Below are positions 1 through 8,234 of a stretch of DNA of 64,000 bases, one piece after another. The position numbers and the translations under genes are program-made. This DNA is from Thalassolituus sp. UBA1087 (lineage in GTDB: Bacteria > Pseudomonadota > Gammaproteobacteria > Pseudomonadales > Oceanobacteraceae), in contig DCCG01000020.1 of NCBI GenBank assembly GCA_002314145.1, forward strand, positions 5,903-69,902. Direction: 5' to 3'. Position 1 is the first letter of the stretch; the number at the start of each line of letters is the position of its first letter. The notes beneath the pieces were generated by a model that had not been told where the DNA came from, did not search any database, and worked only from the letters and a program-made list of their open reading frames with translations.

Positions 1-70
1 GCGACTGAGAGCCGCCCGCCACAACTGATAATTGACTCAGCGGACAGAATACAATGAAACAGGCTTACCA

Positions 71-424
71 ATGACCCGTGCAAAGAAATCGCGTTCTCTT
101 AAACGCATACATAAAGTAAAAACCGGCAGCATCTCGAAATTTAAAGAGCAGGCACGGGGAGAAGGCCACGACCGTCAGTCAGGCAAACGGCAGAAAAAGA
201 AAAAACTGTCGGTGTATGAAAAATTCCTGCAGGACAACCCTGAAGCCAAAGCCCGCCACGACGCCGAACTGCGCGCTGAGGCTGAGAAGGCCGCCAAAGC
301 AAAAGCGGCGGCAGACGCCGCACAGGCCGACCAGGATGAGCCCGCTGAAAAAACGGCTGACGATGAAGATCGCCGCAACCTGCTTGATAAGCTGGATGAT
401 AAAGACTTCGGCGACATTTACTGA
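71..424 (+). CDS. Small highly charged hypothetical protein
   Basis: Unrecognised protein of 117 residues. The N-terminal 45 residues are Lys/Arg-rich (a KKKK run), the middle is an Ala/Lys/Glu-rich stretch likely to form a long helix or coiled coil, and the tail is acidic and ends in repeated Asp-Lys-Leu-Asp units. This charge split resembles small ribosome- or GTPase-associated accessory proteins, but no family motif is visible and I do not assign a function. An in-frame TTG at position 32 would add 13 residues; the ATG at 71 is preferred because the basic region begins there. Its stop overlaps the rlmG start by one base (TGATG), so the two are probably translationally coupled. Confidence 0.7.
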   Translation: MTRAKKSRSLKRIHKVKTGSISKFKEQARGEGHDRQSGKRQKKKKLSVYEKFLQDNPEAKARHDAELRAEAEKAAKAKAAADAAQADQDEPAEKTADDEDRRNLLDKLDDKDFGDIY

Positions 425-1509
425 TGGCTGAATGCCTGACGAACCTGAATCTGGCCTGCGTCCCCCCTCTGCCCGACCATGTGGCGCGCCCCTGGGATGC
501 GGCCGACGAATATCTGCTACTGGAAACCGACGGCGATTCCCCGGGGCTGCTGGTGAACGACCGTTTTGGTGCCCTGTTCTGTGCCCGTCCTGACTGGCAG
601 GCCTGGACCGACAGTGACAGCGCCAGGCGCAGCTGGCAGGCCAACGCGACCGACAACAATCTCTCCTGGTCACCAAAGCGGGTACTTAACCACCTCAGCG
701 ACCTGGCACCTGACACGCCTCAGGCTCTCATTAAAATGCCGAAAAGCTTTGATCAGCTGTGTTATTGGCTGGATCAGATCGCTGCCGTCAGCCCGGATGC
801 GTCACTCTGGCTGGCCGGCATGGCAAAGCATATCCCGGTCAGCTGGCTTAAATACCTGCAGACTAACAGTGGTGAATACCATCAGTATCCGGTGCGCCGT
901 AAAGCCAGGCTGATACAGATAAAGCACTGGCAGGGTTCCGGTGTTAAACGCCTGAGTGGCTATAAAACCCAAAGCGGACTGACCTTGACGGGCCTGCCAG
1001 GCGTGTTTGCCAGAGAAAAACAGGACATTGCCAGTCATCTGCTGCTGGCCAATATGCCAGCCGCGACAAACCACGCCAGCAAACCTGGCGCTCACCTCAT
1101 CGATCTTGGCTGCGGTAATGGTCTGCTGGCACTCAGTTTTAAACAACTCTGGCCTGACCTGATGGTTACCGCCATCGATGATTCGCAATGTGCCGCAGAA
1201 TCCTGTCGCATAAACGCCGGGCAGAATGAGCTGGATATCCGGGTGATTCACAATGACTCCCTGTCGGGTCTCAGTCTCAACGCCGACGTCATTGTCTGCA
1301 ACCCGCCCTTTCATGACGGACACCGGCAATCCACTGATATCGCTGTGCGCATGTTCCGGGATTCGGCTGAGCAACTGGTGAGCGGTGGCGAACTCTGGGT
1401 TATAGCCAACCGTCATCTGCCCTATTTCGCTCAGCTCAAGCGTTGTTTTGGCCGTGTTAAGACCGTGGCCAGCGACCCCAGATTCAACCTTTTCCTGTGC
1501 ATTAAGTAA
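424..1509 (+). CDS. rlmG: 23S rRNA (guanine-1835-N2)-methyltransferase RlmG
   Basis: SAM-dependent methyltransferase that makes m2G1835 in 23S rRNA. The 361-residue length is close to the usual 375-380. The N-terminal half is the degenerate methyltransferase-like domain, with the family signature DAADEYLL near residue 25. The C-terminal half is catalytic: the SAM-binding DLGCGNG at about 227, the catalytic NPPFH motif at about 293, and the RlmG-type end ANRHLPYF...LKRCFG. That last motif separates it from the paralogous RsmC. Coupled by a one-base overlap to the charged small ORF upstream; yigZ follows after 6 bases, so the three genes probably form an operon. Confidence 0.92.
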   Translation: MAECLTNLNLACVPPLPDHVARPWDAADEYLLLETDGDSPGLLVNDRFGALFCARPDWQAWTDSDSARRSWQANATDNNLSWSPKRVLNHLSDLAPDTPQALIKMPKSFDQLCYWLDQIAAVSPDASLWLAGMAKHIPVSWLKYLQTNSGEYHQYPVRRKARLIQIKHWQGSGVKRLSGYKTQSGLTLTGLPGVFAREKQDIASHLLLANMPAATNHASKPGAHLIDLGCGNGLLALSFKQLWPDLMVTAIDDSQCAAESCRINAGQNELDIRVIHNDSLSGLSLNADVIVCNPPFHDGHRQSTDIAVRMFRDSAEQLVSGGELWVIANRHLPYFAQLKRCFGRVKTVASDPRFNLFLCIK

Positions 1510-1515
1510 CGCCAT

Positions 1516-2133
1516 ATGCAGCAATCACAGATTCCCGTTAAGCCTGCCGAAGCCGAAATCTCCGAGAAAAACAGCCGTTTTCTGGCCATTCTGACCCCGG
1601 TCGCCAGTGAAGATGACATTCGCCACATCATTGAATCCCTGCGCCAAGCCCACCCGAAAGCCAATCATGTGGTTTCGGCCAGTCGCCTGGCAGGTGAAAT
1701 ACACCCCCAGGAGGGATTCAGCGATGATGGCGAGCCCTCAGGCACCTCGGGCATGCCAGTGCTCAAGCAACTTCAGCATGCAGGCGTAGTGAATGCTCTG
1801 CTTTGCGTCGTGCGTTATTTTGGCGGTACAAAGTTAGGCACGGGAGGTTTACAGCGGGCCTACAGTCAAAGTGCCCGCGCCGTGCTGGAAATGGCCGGAA
1901 ACAGTGCCGGCCTCGCACCTTATCAGCCACAATATCCGGCCCGGCTGATGTGTTCTTTCCAGGATCAATCGGCCATACGACGTCAGCTGGCGCTTTATAA
2001 TGCGCAGGTGATATCAGAAACCTTTAATACGGAAGGCGTTATATTGGATATTGAAGCGGGAAAAACGGATTTAATGCAGATTGAAGAATGCGTCCTTGCT
2101 GAATTTCATACTGCACAAATAGAAACAGATTAA
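1516..2133 (+). CDS. yigZ: IMPACT/YigZ family protein
   Basis: Member of the conserved IMPACT (UPF0029) family; the eukaryotic relative regulates the translation-control kinase Gcn2, while the bacterial role is not settled. At 205 residues it matches the normal length. The family signature GFSDDGEPSGTSG lies at about residue 67 and RYFGGTKLGTGGL at about 100, followed by the C-terminal ferredoxin-like domain. It lies 6 bases behind rlmG. The stop is only 2 bases from the stop of the convergent PilZ-like gene, so no independent terminator fits between them. Confidence 0.9.
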   Translation: MQQSQIPVKPAEAEISEKNSRFLAILTPVASEDDIRHIIESLRQAHPKANHVVSASRLAGEIHPQEGFSDDGEPSGTSGMPVLKQLQHAGVVNALLCVVRYFGGTKLGTGGLQRAYSQSARAVLEMAGNSAGLAPYQPQYPARLMCSFQDQSAIRRQLALYNAQVISETFNTEGVILDIEAGKTDLMQIEECVLAEFHTAQIETD

Positions 2134-2135
2134 TA

Positions 2136-2501
2136 TCAGGCTCTTTTTGAATGCCGTTCAGAGCGGACATCATCCAGATTCACCACCGGATTGGGTGAGA
2201 GATGTTCTGATATCAGTTTATAGCCGTTCTGTTCCATTTCCTTAAAACGAACGGTTACTTTGCAATGCTGCTGGGATACCCGTCTTACCGAGTGAACACA
2301 GCCACCGCCACAGACTGAACAATCGCCATTATGGGTATTCAATACAATTTCGATATCCAGATATTTGAATTTACCGCTGCCATCGCGCAGCACATTCATA
2401 TTATCCAGTTCGACATTGCATTCGAAGCCCATTGGCGTCAGATCGGTCACTGTACCCTGCAATAATACTTCTTCATTCTCTTTTAACAGAACGTTTTCCA
2501 T
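2136..2501 (-). CDS. PilZ-like domain protein with a cysteine cluster
   Basis: A 121-residue protein. The start at 2501 is preferred over an upstream in-frame ATG because an AGGT-type ribosome site precedes it. The pattern GTVTDLTPMGF (residues 16-26) followed by a SVRRVSQ strand and a KVTVRF strand resembles a PilZ beta-barrel. However, the N-terminal RxxxR needed for cyclic-di-GMP binding is absent and the DxSxxG position reads DLTPMG. Inserted before the SVRR strand is Cys61-x2-Cys64-x3-Cys68, with further Cys at 28 and 80, suggesting metal or redox chemistry. It is cytosolic, with no signal peptide. Whether it is a true PilZ domain is uncertain; the tail is basic. Confidence 0.6.
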   Translation of the reverse strand: MENVLLKENEEVLLQGTVTDLTPMGFECNVELDNMNVLRDGSGKFKYLDIEIVLNTHNGDCSVCGGGCVHSVRRVSQQHCKVTVRFKEMEQNGYKLISEHLSPNPVVNLDDVRSERHSKRA

Positions 2502-2743
2502 CGGGATCACACCTGTTAGCTGTATATAAATTAAACGATAGCCCATATATATAATGCTGCAATACAATTGTAAACAGCCGGCATCAATGCATGACAGGGC
2601 GAATAATGGCAGACAGGCTTTTTGTGATACATTTCATGTTTCCGTCTGTAAACAGACGTGCTGATAAGCCATATCCGGATACACCCTAATACGACCTGTA
2701 TACAATCAGGTTACAGCTCATCTATTTATAATAAAGAAGAAAA

Positions 2744-3772
2744 ATGAAAATATACAAATCTCTGATACTGCTGCTGTGTATTCTGCTGGCCGCCTGCGCC
2801 TCCCCCCGGCATATACCGCTATACACACAGGCAATAGCCGATGCCCCGGATGAGCCCCGTTTATCCGTTCAATATCTGGGCGTTGGCGGCCATATTCTGC
2901 GTTATAACAACACCACCCTGTTAACCGCCCCCTCCCTGAGCAATCCTCACTTACTTCGCCTCGGACCACTGATGCCCATCGGAACGGACAAAGCACGGGT
3001 AGACAGGTATTTACCGGACGTCAGCGACGCCGAAATGATTCTTGTCGGCCATGCTCATTATGACCACCTGATGGATGTGCCTTACATTATGGAAAAACAT
3101 GCCCCTGAAGCCCATGTTTACGGCTCCCTGACAATGAAACATGCCATTCAGCCCGCGGTCAGCGAGCAGCGGATTCATGCACTGAATGAGTTGATGGGGA
3201 CGGCTGATACCCCCGGCAGCTGGATATACAGCCGCAGTGGGCGCATCCGCATTATGCCGCTCCGCTCAGCCCATGCGCCGCATTTTATGGGAATTACTCT
3301 GATGCAGGGGCAATACTCTGCCGCACGCCAAACCCTGCCCTGGCATGCCTTTGGCTGGAAAGAAGGCCAGACAATGGCGTATCTGATTGATTTTTTGTCC
3401 GCCGATAGCCGCCAGCCGGTGTTCCGGATTTTTTATCAGGATTCTGCCAGTCAGGCTCCCGCAGGTCTGGTGCCGCCACTGGGAGATGGAAAAAGCATTG
3501 ATATTGCCATTCTTTGCGCCGCATCATTCGCCCAGATCAAGAATTACCCTGAATCCGTTATGCACAATACTCAGGCTGGCCACTTTATTATTGGTCACTG
3601 GGAAGATTTTTTCGCTAACGACCTATCGAAGCCGCAACGTTTCGTCAGAGCAATAGACCAGGATGAATTTATGCGCCGTTTCCGGTTAGCATTGCCCCAC
3701 AACAGCAGCTGGGCTCTGCCCGGACTGTTTTCGGTACAGTATTTTAACCACCAGGGATTCATAGCACAGTGA
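2744..3772 (+). CDS. Lipoprotein with metallo-beta-lactamase fold
   Basis: A 342-residue putative hydrolase anchored to the envelope. The signal sequence ends in a lipobox LLAAC with the lipidated Cys at residue 18. The mature part carries the metallo-beta-lactamase motif GHAHYDHLMD at about residues 102-111 (HxHxDH, two-metal site) and later His residues, including IGHW near the C-terminus, that could complete the site. The arrangement resembles the NAPE-PLD/UlaG-like branch rather than true beta-lactamases. The substrate is unknown. The next gene begins with GTG overlapping this stop by four bases (GTGA), so the two are likely co-translated. Confidence 0.8.
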   Translation: MKIYKSLILLLCILLAACASPRHIPLYTQAIADAPDEPRLSVQYLGVGGHILRYNNTTLLTAPSLSNPHLLRLGPLMPIGTDKARVDRYLPDVSDAEMILVGHAHYDHLMDVPYIMEKHAPEAHVYGSLTMKHAIQPAVSEQRIHALNELMGTADTPGSWIYSRSGRIRIMPLRSAHAPHFMGITLMQGQYSAARQTLPWHAFGWKEGQTMAYLIDFLSADSRQPVFRIFYQDSASQAPAGLVPPLGDGKSIDIAILCAASFAQIKNYPESVMHNTQAGHFIIGHWEDFFANDLSKPQRFVRAIDQDEFMRRFRLALPHNSSWALPGLFSVQYFNHQGFIAQ

Positions 3773-4284
3773 CTTCACCAGCCCGCCGCGCCGCCTACAG
3801 TTTTTTAATTGCCCGGGTTAATGCCCCTCATATTCAGCTGGCGGAGGCATCCGGCCGGGACGATATGTCTGCGCTGACAAAACTGATGCAGAAAGCAGAC
3901 GCTTATCTTAAGGGAGAGCTTAAATCCGAAGCGAACCTGCAGCGCTTTCATGAAGCCTTCTGCCAGTGGCGTGAACAACAGCCTGCCGCCACCAATCTCA
4001 ATGACAGCATCATCGAGCTGATTAACTCCGCCCTTTATGCCACGGTCGAAATGCTGTTCGATGGTGAATGTGACGATACCCCGCTGCTGACCGGCGCGGT
4101 CAATGAGCTGTACGCTGACATGGAAGCGGCCGGCACAGATACACAGGAAATGATCCGTTACTTCAACAGCCTGTCCGAAGCCTGTGACACAGTCGTCAGC
4201 GATAACGCCTCACGGCCGTTACCCGCTGCGTATTTTGATCTGCTGCAGGAAGCCGATGCCAGTCTGTTTGGTCTGGCGCGCTGA
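3769..4284 (+). CDS. Hypothetical protein coupled to the MBL lipoprotein
   Basis: Unrecognised 171-residue protein. The GTG start overlaps the stop of the upstream lipoprotein gene (GTGA), which supports the start and implies translational coupling. The sequence looks almost entirely helical, acidic and soluble, with no signal peptide, membrane segment or known catalytic motif. The order lipoprotein, this gene, then an exported protein 40 bases downstream suggests a shared transcript. A role linked to the hydrolase is an inference from position only. Confidence 0.7.
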   Translation: MTSPARRAAYSFLIARVNAPHIQLAEASGRDDMSALTKLMQKADAYLKGELKSEANLQRFHEAFCQWREQQPAATNLNDSIIELINSALYATVEMLFDGECDDTPLLTGAVNELYADMEAAGTDTQEMIRYFNSLSEACDTVVSDNASRPLPAAYFDLLQEADASLFGLAR

Positions 4285-4324
4285 TATCTGGCATTCTGCC
4301 AGTGTAATAACCAGAGGATAAATA

Positions 4325-4858
4325 ATGAAAAACCTGATTGCTCTGACCCTCCTGACCCTCAGCCTGCTGGCGCCGGCTACCAATGCCCTGCCCCATGATC
4401 TGGACCGCCTGCGGTTAAAAGATCAGCACGATACACCGGTAAAAATTCCCACTGATACCCGTTATGTGGTCTTTGCCCATGATATGTCCAGCAAAGACCT
4501 GGTGGAAGAATGGCTGGAATCCAAAGATGATGGCTTTATGAAGAATAACCGCATTGTATATGTGGTTAATATCAGTGGCATGCCGCGCATTATTGCCCGG
4601 ATGTTTGCTTTCCCGGCACTGCGCAAGCTTCCTTATCAGGTCATTATTGATGAAGTCGGACAGAAAACCGGAGACTGGGAGACCCGGGATTCTGCCGTAT
4701 CTGTCTTTACAGTTAAGGATCTGTCGGTCACTGACACAGCGTTTATCGATGATTCAGCCGAACTTGACGCCCTGATCAGCGGGAAAGAAACGGCCAGCGC
4801 TGCAGAGCAACCAGCTCCGGATGCAGCAGAGGAGTCTGCCACAGCACCGGCGGAATGA
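4325..4858 (+). CDS. Exported thioredoxin-fold-like protein lacking cysteine
   Basis: A 177-residue protein with a clear Sec signal peptide (hydrophobic core to about residue 18, cleavage near TNA-LP). AGAGGATAA precedes the ATG. The mature region has alternating strands and helices (YVVFAHD, IVYVVNISG, LPYQVIIDE) reminiscent of a thioredoxin fold, but there is no cysteine at all, so a disulfide role is excluded. The last 25 residues are low-complexity Ala/Glu/Pro. The family is unknown to me; the fold assignment is a guess from the strand pattern. It is probably the last gene of the unit beginning at the MBL lipoprotein. Confidence 0.7.
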   Translation: MKNLIALTLLTLSLLAPATNALPHDLDRLRLKDQHDTPVKIPTDTRYVVFAHDMSSKDLVEEWLESKDDGFMKNNRIVYVVNISGMPRIIARMFAFPALRKLPYQVIIDEVGQKTGDWETRDSAVSVFTVKDLSVTDTAFIDDSAELDALISGKETASAAEQPAPDAAEESATAPAE

Positions 4859-4921
4859 TCACAGGCAAGCCAAACACTGCTACAATGCCCGGGTTTTTAA
4901 CCGGGCATTAATATCATCCAC

Positions 4922-6250
4922 ATGACTCCAGAATTACTCTCTCCGGCGGGCACCTTCCGCAACATGGAATACGCATTTGCCTATGGCGCCGATGCGGTTT
5001 ATGCAGGCCAGCCAAGGTACAGCCTGCGCGTACGCAACAACGATTTCACCCTCGACAACCTCGGCAAAGGCATTGCCCGCGCCCACGAGCTGGGGAAGCA
5101 ATTTTACGTTGCCAGCAATATCGCCCCTCACAACAGTAAAATCGACACTTATATGCGCGATATCGAGCCCGTGATCGCGATGAATCCGGATGCGCTGATC
5201 ATGTCAGATCCGGGCCTGATCATGATGGTCAAAGACCGCTGGCCGGATACCGTGATTCATCTGTCTGTGCAGGCCAACGTGGTGAACTACGCTTCTGTCG
5301 AATTCTGGCGCCGCCAGGGCGTCAGCCGCATTATTCTGTCACGGGAATTATCGCTGGATGAGATTGCTGAAATCCGCCAGCGCTGTCCGGAAATGGAGAT
5401 TGAAGTCTTTGTGCACGGTGCGTTATGCATCGCCTACTCCGGCCGCTGCCTGTTATCCGGCTATATGAATCACCGCGACCCGAATCAGGGTACCTGTACC
5501 AATGCCTGCCGCTGGAAGTACGACGCCCACGAAGCGCAGGAAACCCCGTCCGGGGACATCATTCCCGCCGGCGTCAGTGAATTTGATCCTACTCTTGGCC
5601 AGGGCAAAACCACGGATCAGATCTTTCTGCTGCAGGAAGCGGGCCGGGATAACGAGTACATGCCGGCCTTTGAAGACGAGCATGGCACCTACATCATGAA
5701 CTCCAAAGACCTGCGCGCCATTCAGCACATTGAAAAGCTGGTGGAGCTGGGTGTCCATTCGCTGAAAATCGAAGGACGCACCAAGTCGCATTATTACGTT
5801 GCCCGCACAGCCCAGGCCTACCGCAAAGCCATTGATGATGCGGTCGCCGGGCGCCGGTTTGACAAAAACCTGATGGATACCCTGGAAAACATGTCAAACC
5901 GCGGCTACACCGAAGGTTTTTTCCGCCGCCATGTGCATGATGAATATCAGAATTACGAACGCGGTGTATCAACCAGCACCCGCCAGCAGTTTGTTGCTGA
6001 AGTGCAGCAGGATAACGGCGACACCCTGACGCTGGAGGTTAAAAATCGTTTTCAGACCGGTGACCGGCTGGAATTGATGACTCCGGCAGGTAACCTTGAA
6101 TTTACCCTGACATCCATCACAGACCGTAAAGGGCAATCACGCGATGATGCTCCGGGTTCGGGGTTTGTTGTCAGTATCGACCGTCCTGAGGGTTGCCCGC
6201 CGGGCGATCTCAGTAAGGCGCTGCTGATCCGCAATCTGCCGGACATGTAA
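4922..6250 (+). CDS. trhP: tRNA 5-hydroxyuridine modification protein TrhP (YegQ, U32 family)
   Basis: Peptidase-U32-family protein that in E. coli is needed for prephenate-dependent hydroxylation of U34 in tRNA, on the way to cmo5U/mcmo5U. Nearly the full E. coli pattern is visible: the start PELLSPAGT, YGADAVYAGQPRYSLR, the U32 signature VFVHGALCIAYSGRCLLSGY near residues 162-180, and the cysteines of QGTCTNACRW that bind the Fe-S cluster. At 442 residues it is slightly shorter than the E. coli protein of about 453. No strong ribosome site precedes the ATG, but homology fixes the start. Confidence 0.93.
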   Translation: MTPELLSPAGTFRNMEYAFAYGADAVYAGQPRYSLRVRNNDFTLDNLGKGIARAHELGKQFYVASNIAPHNSKIDTYMRDIEPVIAMNPDALIMSDPGLIMMVKDRWPDTVIHLSVQANVVNYASVEFWRRQGVSRIILSRELSLDEIAEIRQRCPEMEIEVFVHGALCIAYSGRCLLSGYMNHRDPNQGTCTNACRWKYDAHEAQETPSGDIIPAGVSEFDPTLGQGKTTDQIFLLQEAGRDNEYMPAFEDEHGTYIMNSKDLRAIQHIEKLVELGVHSLKIEGRTKSHYYVARTAQAYRKAIDDAVAGRRFDKNLMDTLENMSNRGYTEGFFRRHVHDEYQNYERGVSTSTRQQFVAEVQQDNGDTLTLEVKNRFQTGDRLELMTPAGNLEFTLTSITDRKGQSRDDAPGSGFVVSIDRPEGCPPGDLSKALLIRNLPDM

Positions 6251-6290
6251 GTCAGCAGGCAAGTACCCATCGGCGGCAACTGGTCTGCTT

Positions 6291-6299
6291 TGCTATAGT
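6291..6299 (+). promoter_or_regulatory. Extended -10 promoter for the MlaC-SBP gene
   Basis: TGCTATAGT reads as an extended -10 element (TGn plus TATAGT) 41 bases ahead of the ATG at 6340, in the gap after trhP. No convincing -35 hexamer lies at the usual distance, which is common for extended -10 promoters. Suggests the fusion gene and rluA are transcribed separately from trhP. Confidence 0.4.
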
Positions 6300-6339
6300 T
6301 AATGCGTTAATCCGCAGCCAGTTACTGCCAGAGGAATAC

Positions 6340-7623
6340 ATGAAAATACTGCTTTACTTTCTGCTGTTCACTGCCTCATTGACCCACGCGAAAGAAGACC
6401 CGGCGATGATCGCGGTGAAGAGTGAAGCGGACGCATTTATGGCGGAAGTGGCGACCGAACAGGATGTCATCCGCCGCCACCCTCCGTTCCTGAAAAAACT
6501 CATCCGCGACCATTTTGTTCCTCTGGTGGATGAAGAATACATGGCCCGCCAGATTCTCGGTAACCACTGGAAACGGGCTTCCTTCAGCCAGCAACAGGCA
6601 TTTATGACAGCCTTCCGGGAAAAAATTCTGGCGACCTATGCCAGTGCCTTTTCCGCTTACTATGGCAAAGACATCCAATTCAAACCGGCGCAGTACAGTG
6701 ACAAGCGGAAAAAAGCGCTGGTAGAAGGGGTAATCCGTAATAACGGCAATACCGTCCGGGTTGATTTCCGTCTGTATAAAATCCGCCAGCAGTGGAAAGT
6801 GTATGACATCATGATTAACGGCATGAGTCTCACCCGGTCGTTCCGTGAACAGGTTGCACGTAATATCGACCAGCAGGGTCTGGCTCAGACTGTTTCCATT
6901 CTGAATAAAGAATATCAGGACGAAACGCCGGTTTTACGCTTTGGCGCCCAGAGCTGGGGGCCATACATGGGCCCCGGCCTGCCCAACCAGGGGCTGGCCA
7001 TTAATATTGTTGCGCAGGCCTTCGCTCAGCTCGGGTACCGCACCGAAATCACCTTTCTGTCAGGCCCGAGTATCGACAGCAAAACCGATGAAGGGCAACT
7101 GGTCGGTGACGTTGCCGTCTGGCAAAGTGAAAACCCGGATACCGATTACTTTTATTCCGCCCCTTACCTGGCCAATGAACTGGTTTTTGTAAAACGCAGC
7201 ACAGACCCTTTTGTGTATCAAAATGCGCAGCATATGAAAACATTCATTCAGGGCAAAGGCTATCGCCTCGGTCTGTATGAAGATGTGGATTACGGCAGTG
7301 CGATTAAGAAAAAGCTGTCGGGCTTTGTGATTGACCGCAGGGATTACTGCTCACAGCTTATCCGTGACGTCGCCAATAAATCGCTGGATGTAGCGCTGCT
7401 GGATCACTGGGCCGGTTCCATTGAAATGAAACAGACCCCGGCGGTCGCAGATCACCTGACTATGCTCAACACTCCGATCGGCGAACGGCTGATGCATCTG
7501 CGTGTTAAACGGACAGCCGAAGATGCGGATGTTATAATCGACGCTTTCAATACCGGACTGTCCCGCATCCGTGACAATGGCACCTACGCCGAACTTTTAA
7601 AACTCCACAAGTACAGTCAATGA
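6340..7623 (+). CDS. Fusion of MlaC-like domain and SBP_bac_3-like solute-binding domain
   Basis: A 427-residue exported protein with two domains. After a signal peptide (cleavage near THA-KE), residues about 20-190 match the MlaC/Ttg2D phospholipid-carrier family: the pattern around YMARQILGNHW, the FMTAFREKILATYA helix, and the YKIRQQWKVYDIMINGMSL strand pair. From about residue 197 the sequence switches to a family-3 solute-binding domain (LRFGAQSWGPYMGPG, the transition through DVAVWQSENPDTDYFYSAPY, and a closing GTYAELLKLH helix). MlaC normally works alone with MlaFEDB, none of which is here. AGAGGAATAC precedes the ATG. The downstream rluA overlaps by four bases. The ligand and partners are unknown. 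Confidence 0.85.
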   Translation: MKILLYFLLFTASLTHAKEDPAMIAVKSEADAFMAEVATEQDVIRRHPPFLKKLIRDHFVPLVDEEYMARQILGNHWKRASFSQQQAFMTAFREKILATYASAFSAYYGKDIQFKPAQYSDKRKKALVEGVIRNNGNTVRVDFRLYKIRQQWKVYDIMINGMSLTRSFREQVARNIDQQGLAQTVSILNKEYQDETPVLRFGAQSWGPYMGPGLPNQGLAINIVAQAFAQLGYRTEITFLSGPSIDSKTDEGQLVGDVAVWQSENPDTDYFYSAPYLANELVFVKRSTDPFVYQNAQHMKTFIQGKGYRLGLYEDVDYGSAIKKKLSGFVIDRRDYCSQLIRDVANKSLDVALLDHWAGSIEMKQTPAVADHLTMLNTPIGERLMHLRVKRTAEDADVIIDAFNTGLSRIRDNGTYAELLKLHKYSQ

Positions 7624-8234
7624 ATTTTGATATTTTATATATCGATGAGCACCTCATCGTTCTTAATAAACCCGCGGGCCTGCTGAGTGTTCCCGGGCGT
7701 TACAACAAAGATTCGGCGTTTGGCCGGCTGGCCGCAGAATACGGTGAATTACATATTATTCATCGTCTGGATATGGATACATCGGGCATTATTGTTTACG
7801 CCCGCAATAAACCGGCACTGACCCATGTGCAGCAACAGTTTGAAAAACAGCGCACGCGCAAAGTATATGAAGCGGTTTTGACCGGCGTACTGCCCGGCTC
7901 TCACGGTTGTATTAATATGCCCATCTGCGTCGACTGGCCCAACCGCCCGCTGCAGAAAATCAGCCACACAAAAGGCCGTTACGCCCTCACCCGCTGGCAA
8001 AAGCTGGGCACCACAGATAAAGGAAGCCGGGTCGAACTCTACCCCAAAACCGGGCGCTCACATCAGCTCAGAATTCATATGCAACAGCTGGGACACCCGA
8101 TCATTGGCGACGTATTTTATGCCGGTGATGCTGCCCGCCAGGAAAAGCGCCTGCTGCTGCATGCCCGCGAGCTGGATTTTACTCACCCGGTATCCGGTGA
8201 GGCGATGGCGATCGTCTGTCGCCCGGATTTTTAA
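7620..8234 (+). CDS. rluA: RluA-type pseudouridine synthase (23S rRNA Psi746 / tRNA Psi32)
   Basis: Converts U746 of 23S rRNA and U32 of some tRNAs to pseudouridine in E. coli. The 204 residues contain NKPAGLLSVPGR near the start, the catalytic HRLDMDTSG with Asp at about 51, CDWPNRPLQK, and the closing KTGRSHQLRIHM motif. The short form without an S4 domain and the CDWPNRP motif identify RluA rather than RluC/D. The start overlaps the fusion-gene stop (ATGA). Its stop overlaps the stop of the convergent DUF1461 gene by four bases (TTAA). Confidence 0.9.
   Translation: MNFDILYIDEHLIVLNKPAGLLSVPGRYNKDSAFGRLAAEYGELHIIHRLDMDTSGIIVYARNKPALTHVQQQFEKQRTRKVYEAVLTGVLPGSHGCINMPICVDWPNRPLQKISHTKGRYALTRWQKLGTTDKGSRVELYPKTGRSHQLRIHMQQLGHPIIGDVFYAGDAARQEKRLLLHARELDFTHPVSGEAMAIVCRPDF

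Noticed and set aside
141..716. 191-codon reverse ORF across the charged protein and rlmG
   Set aside because: Antisense to two genes with clear coding character; Arg/Ser-rich with no motif and no ribosome site.
802..1524. 240-codon reverse ORF antisense to rlmG
   Set aside because: Covers the conserved methyltransferase domain of rlmG; no start signal or motif.
2744..3772. MBL-fold lipoprotein as a beta-lactamase resistance gene
   Set aside because: Only the general HxHxDH motif is shared; overall layout is of the NAPE-PLD/UlaG-like branch, and no resistance context exists.
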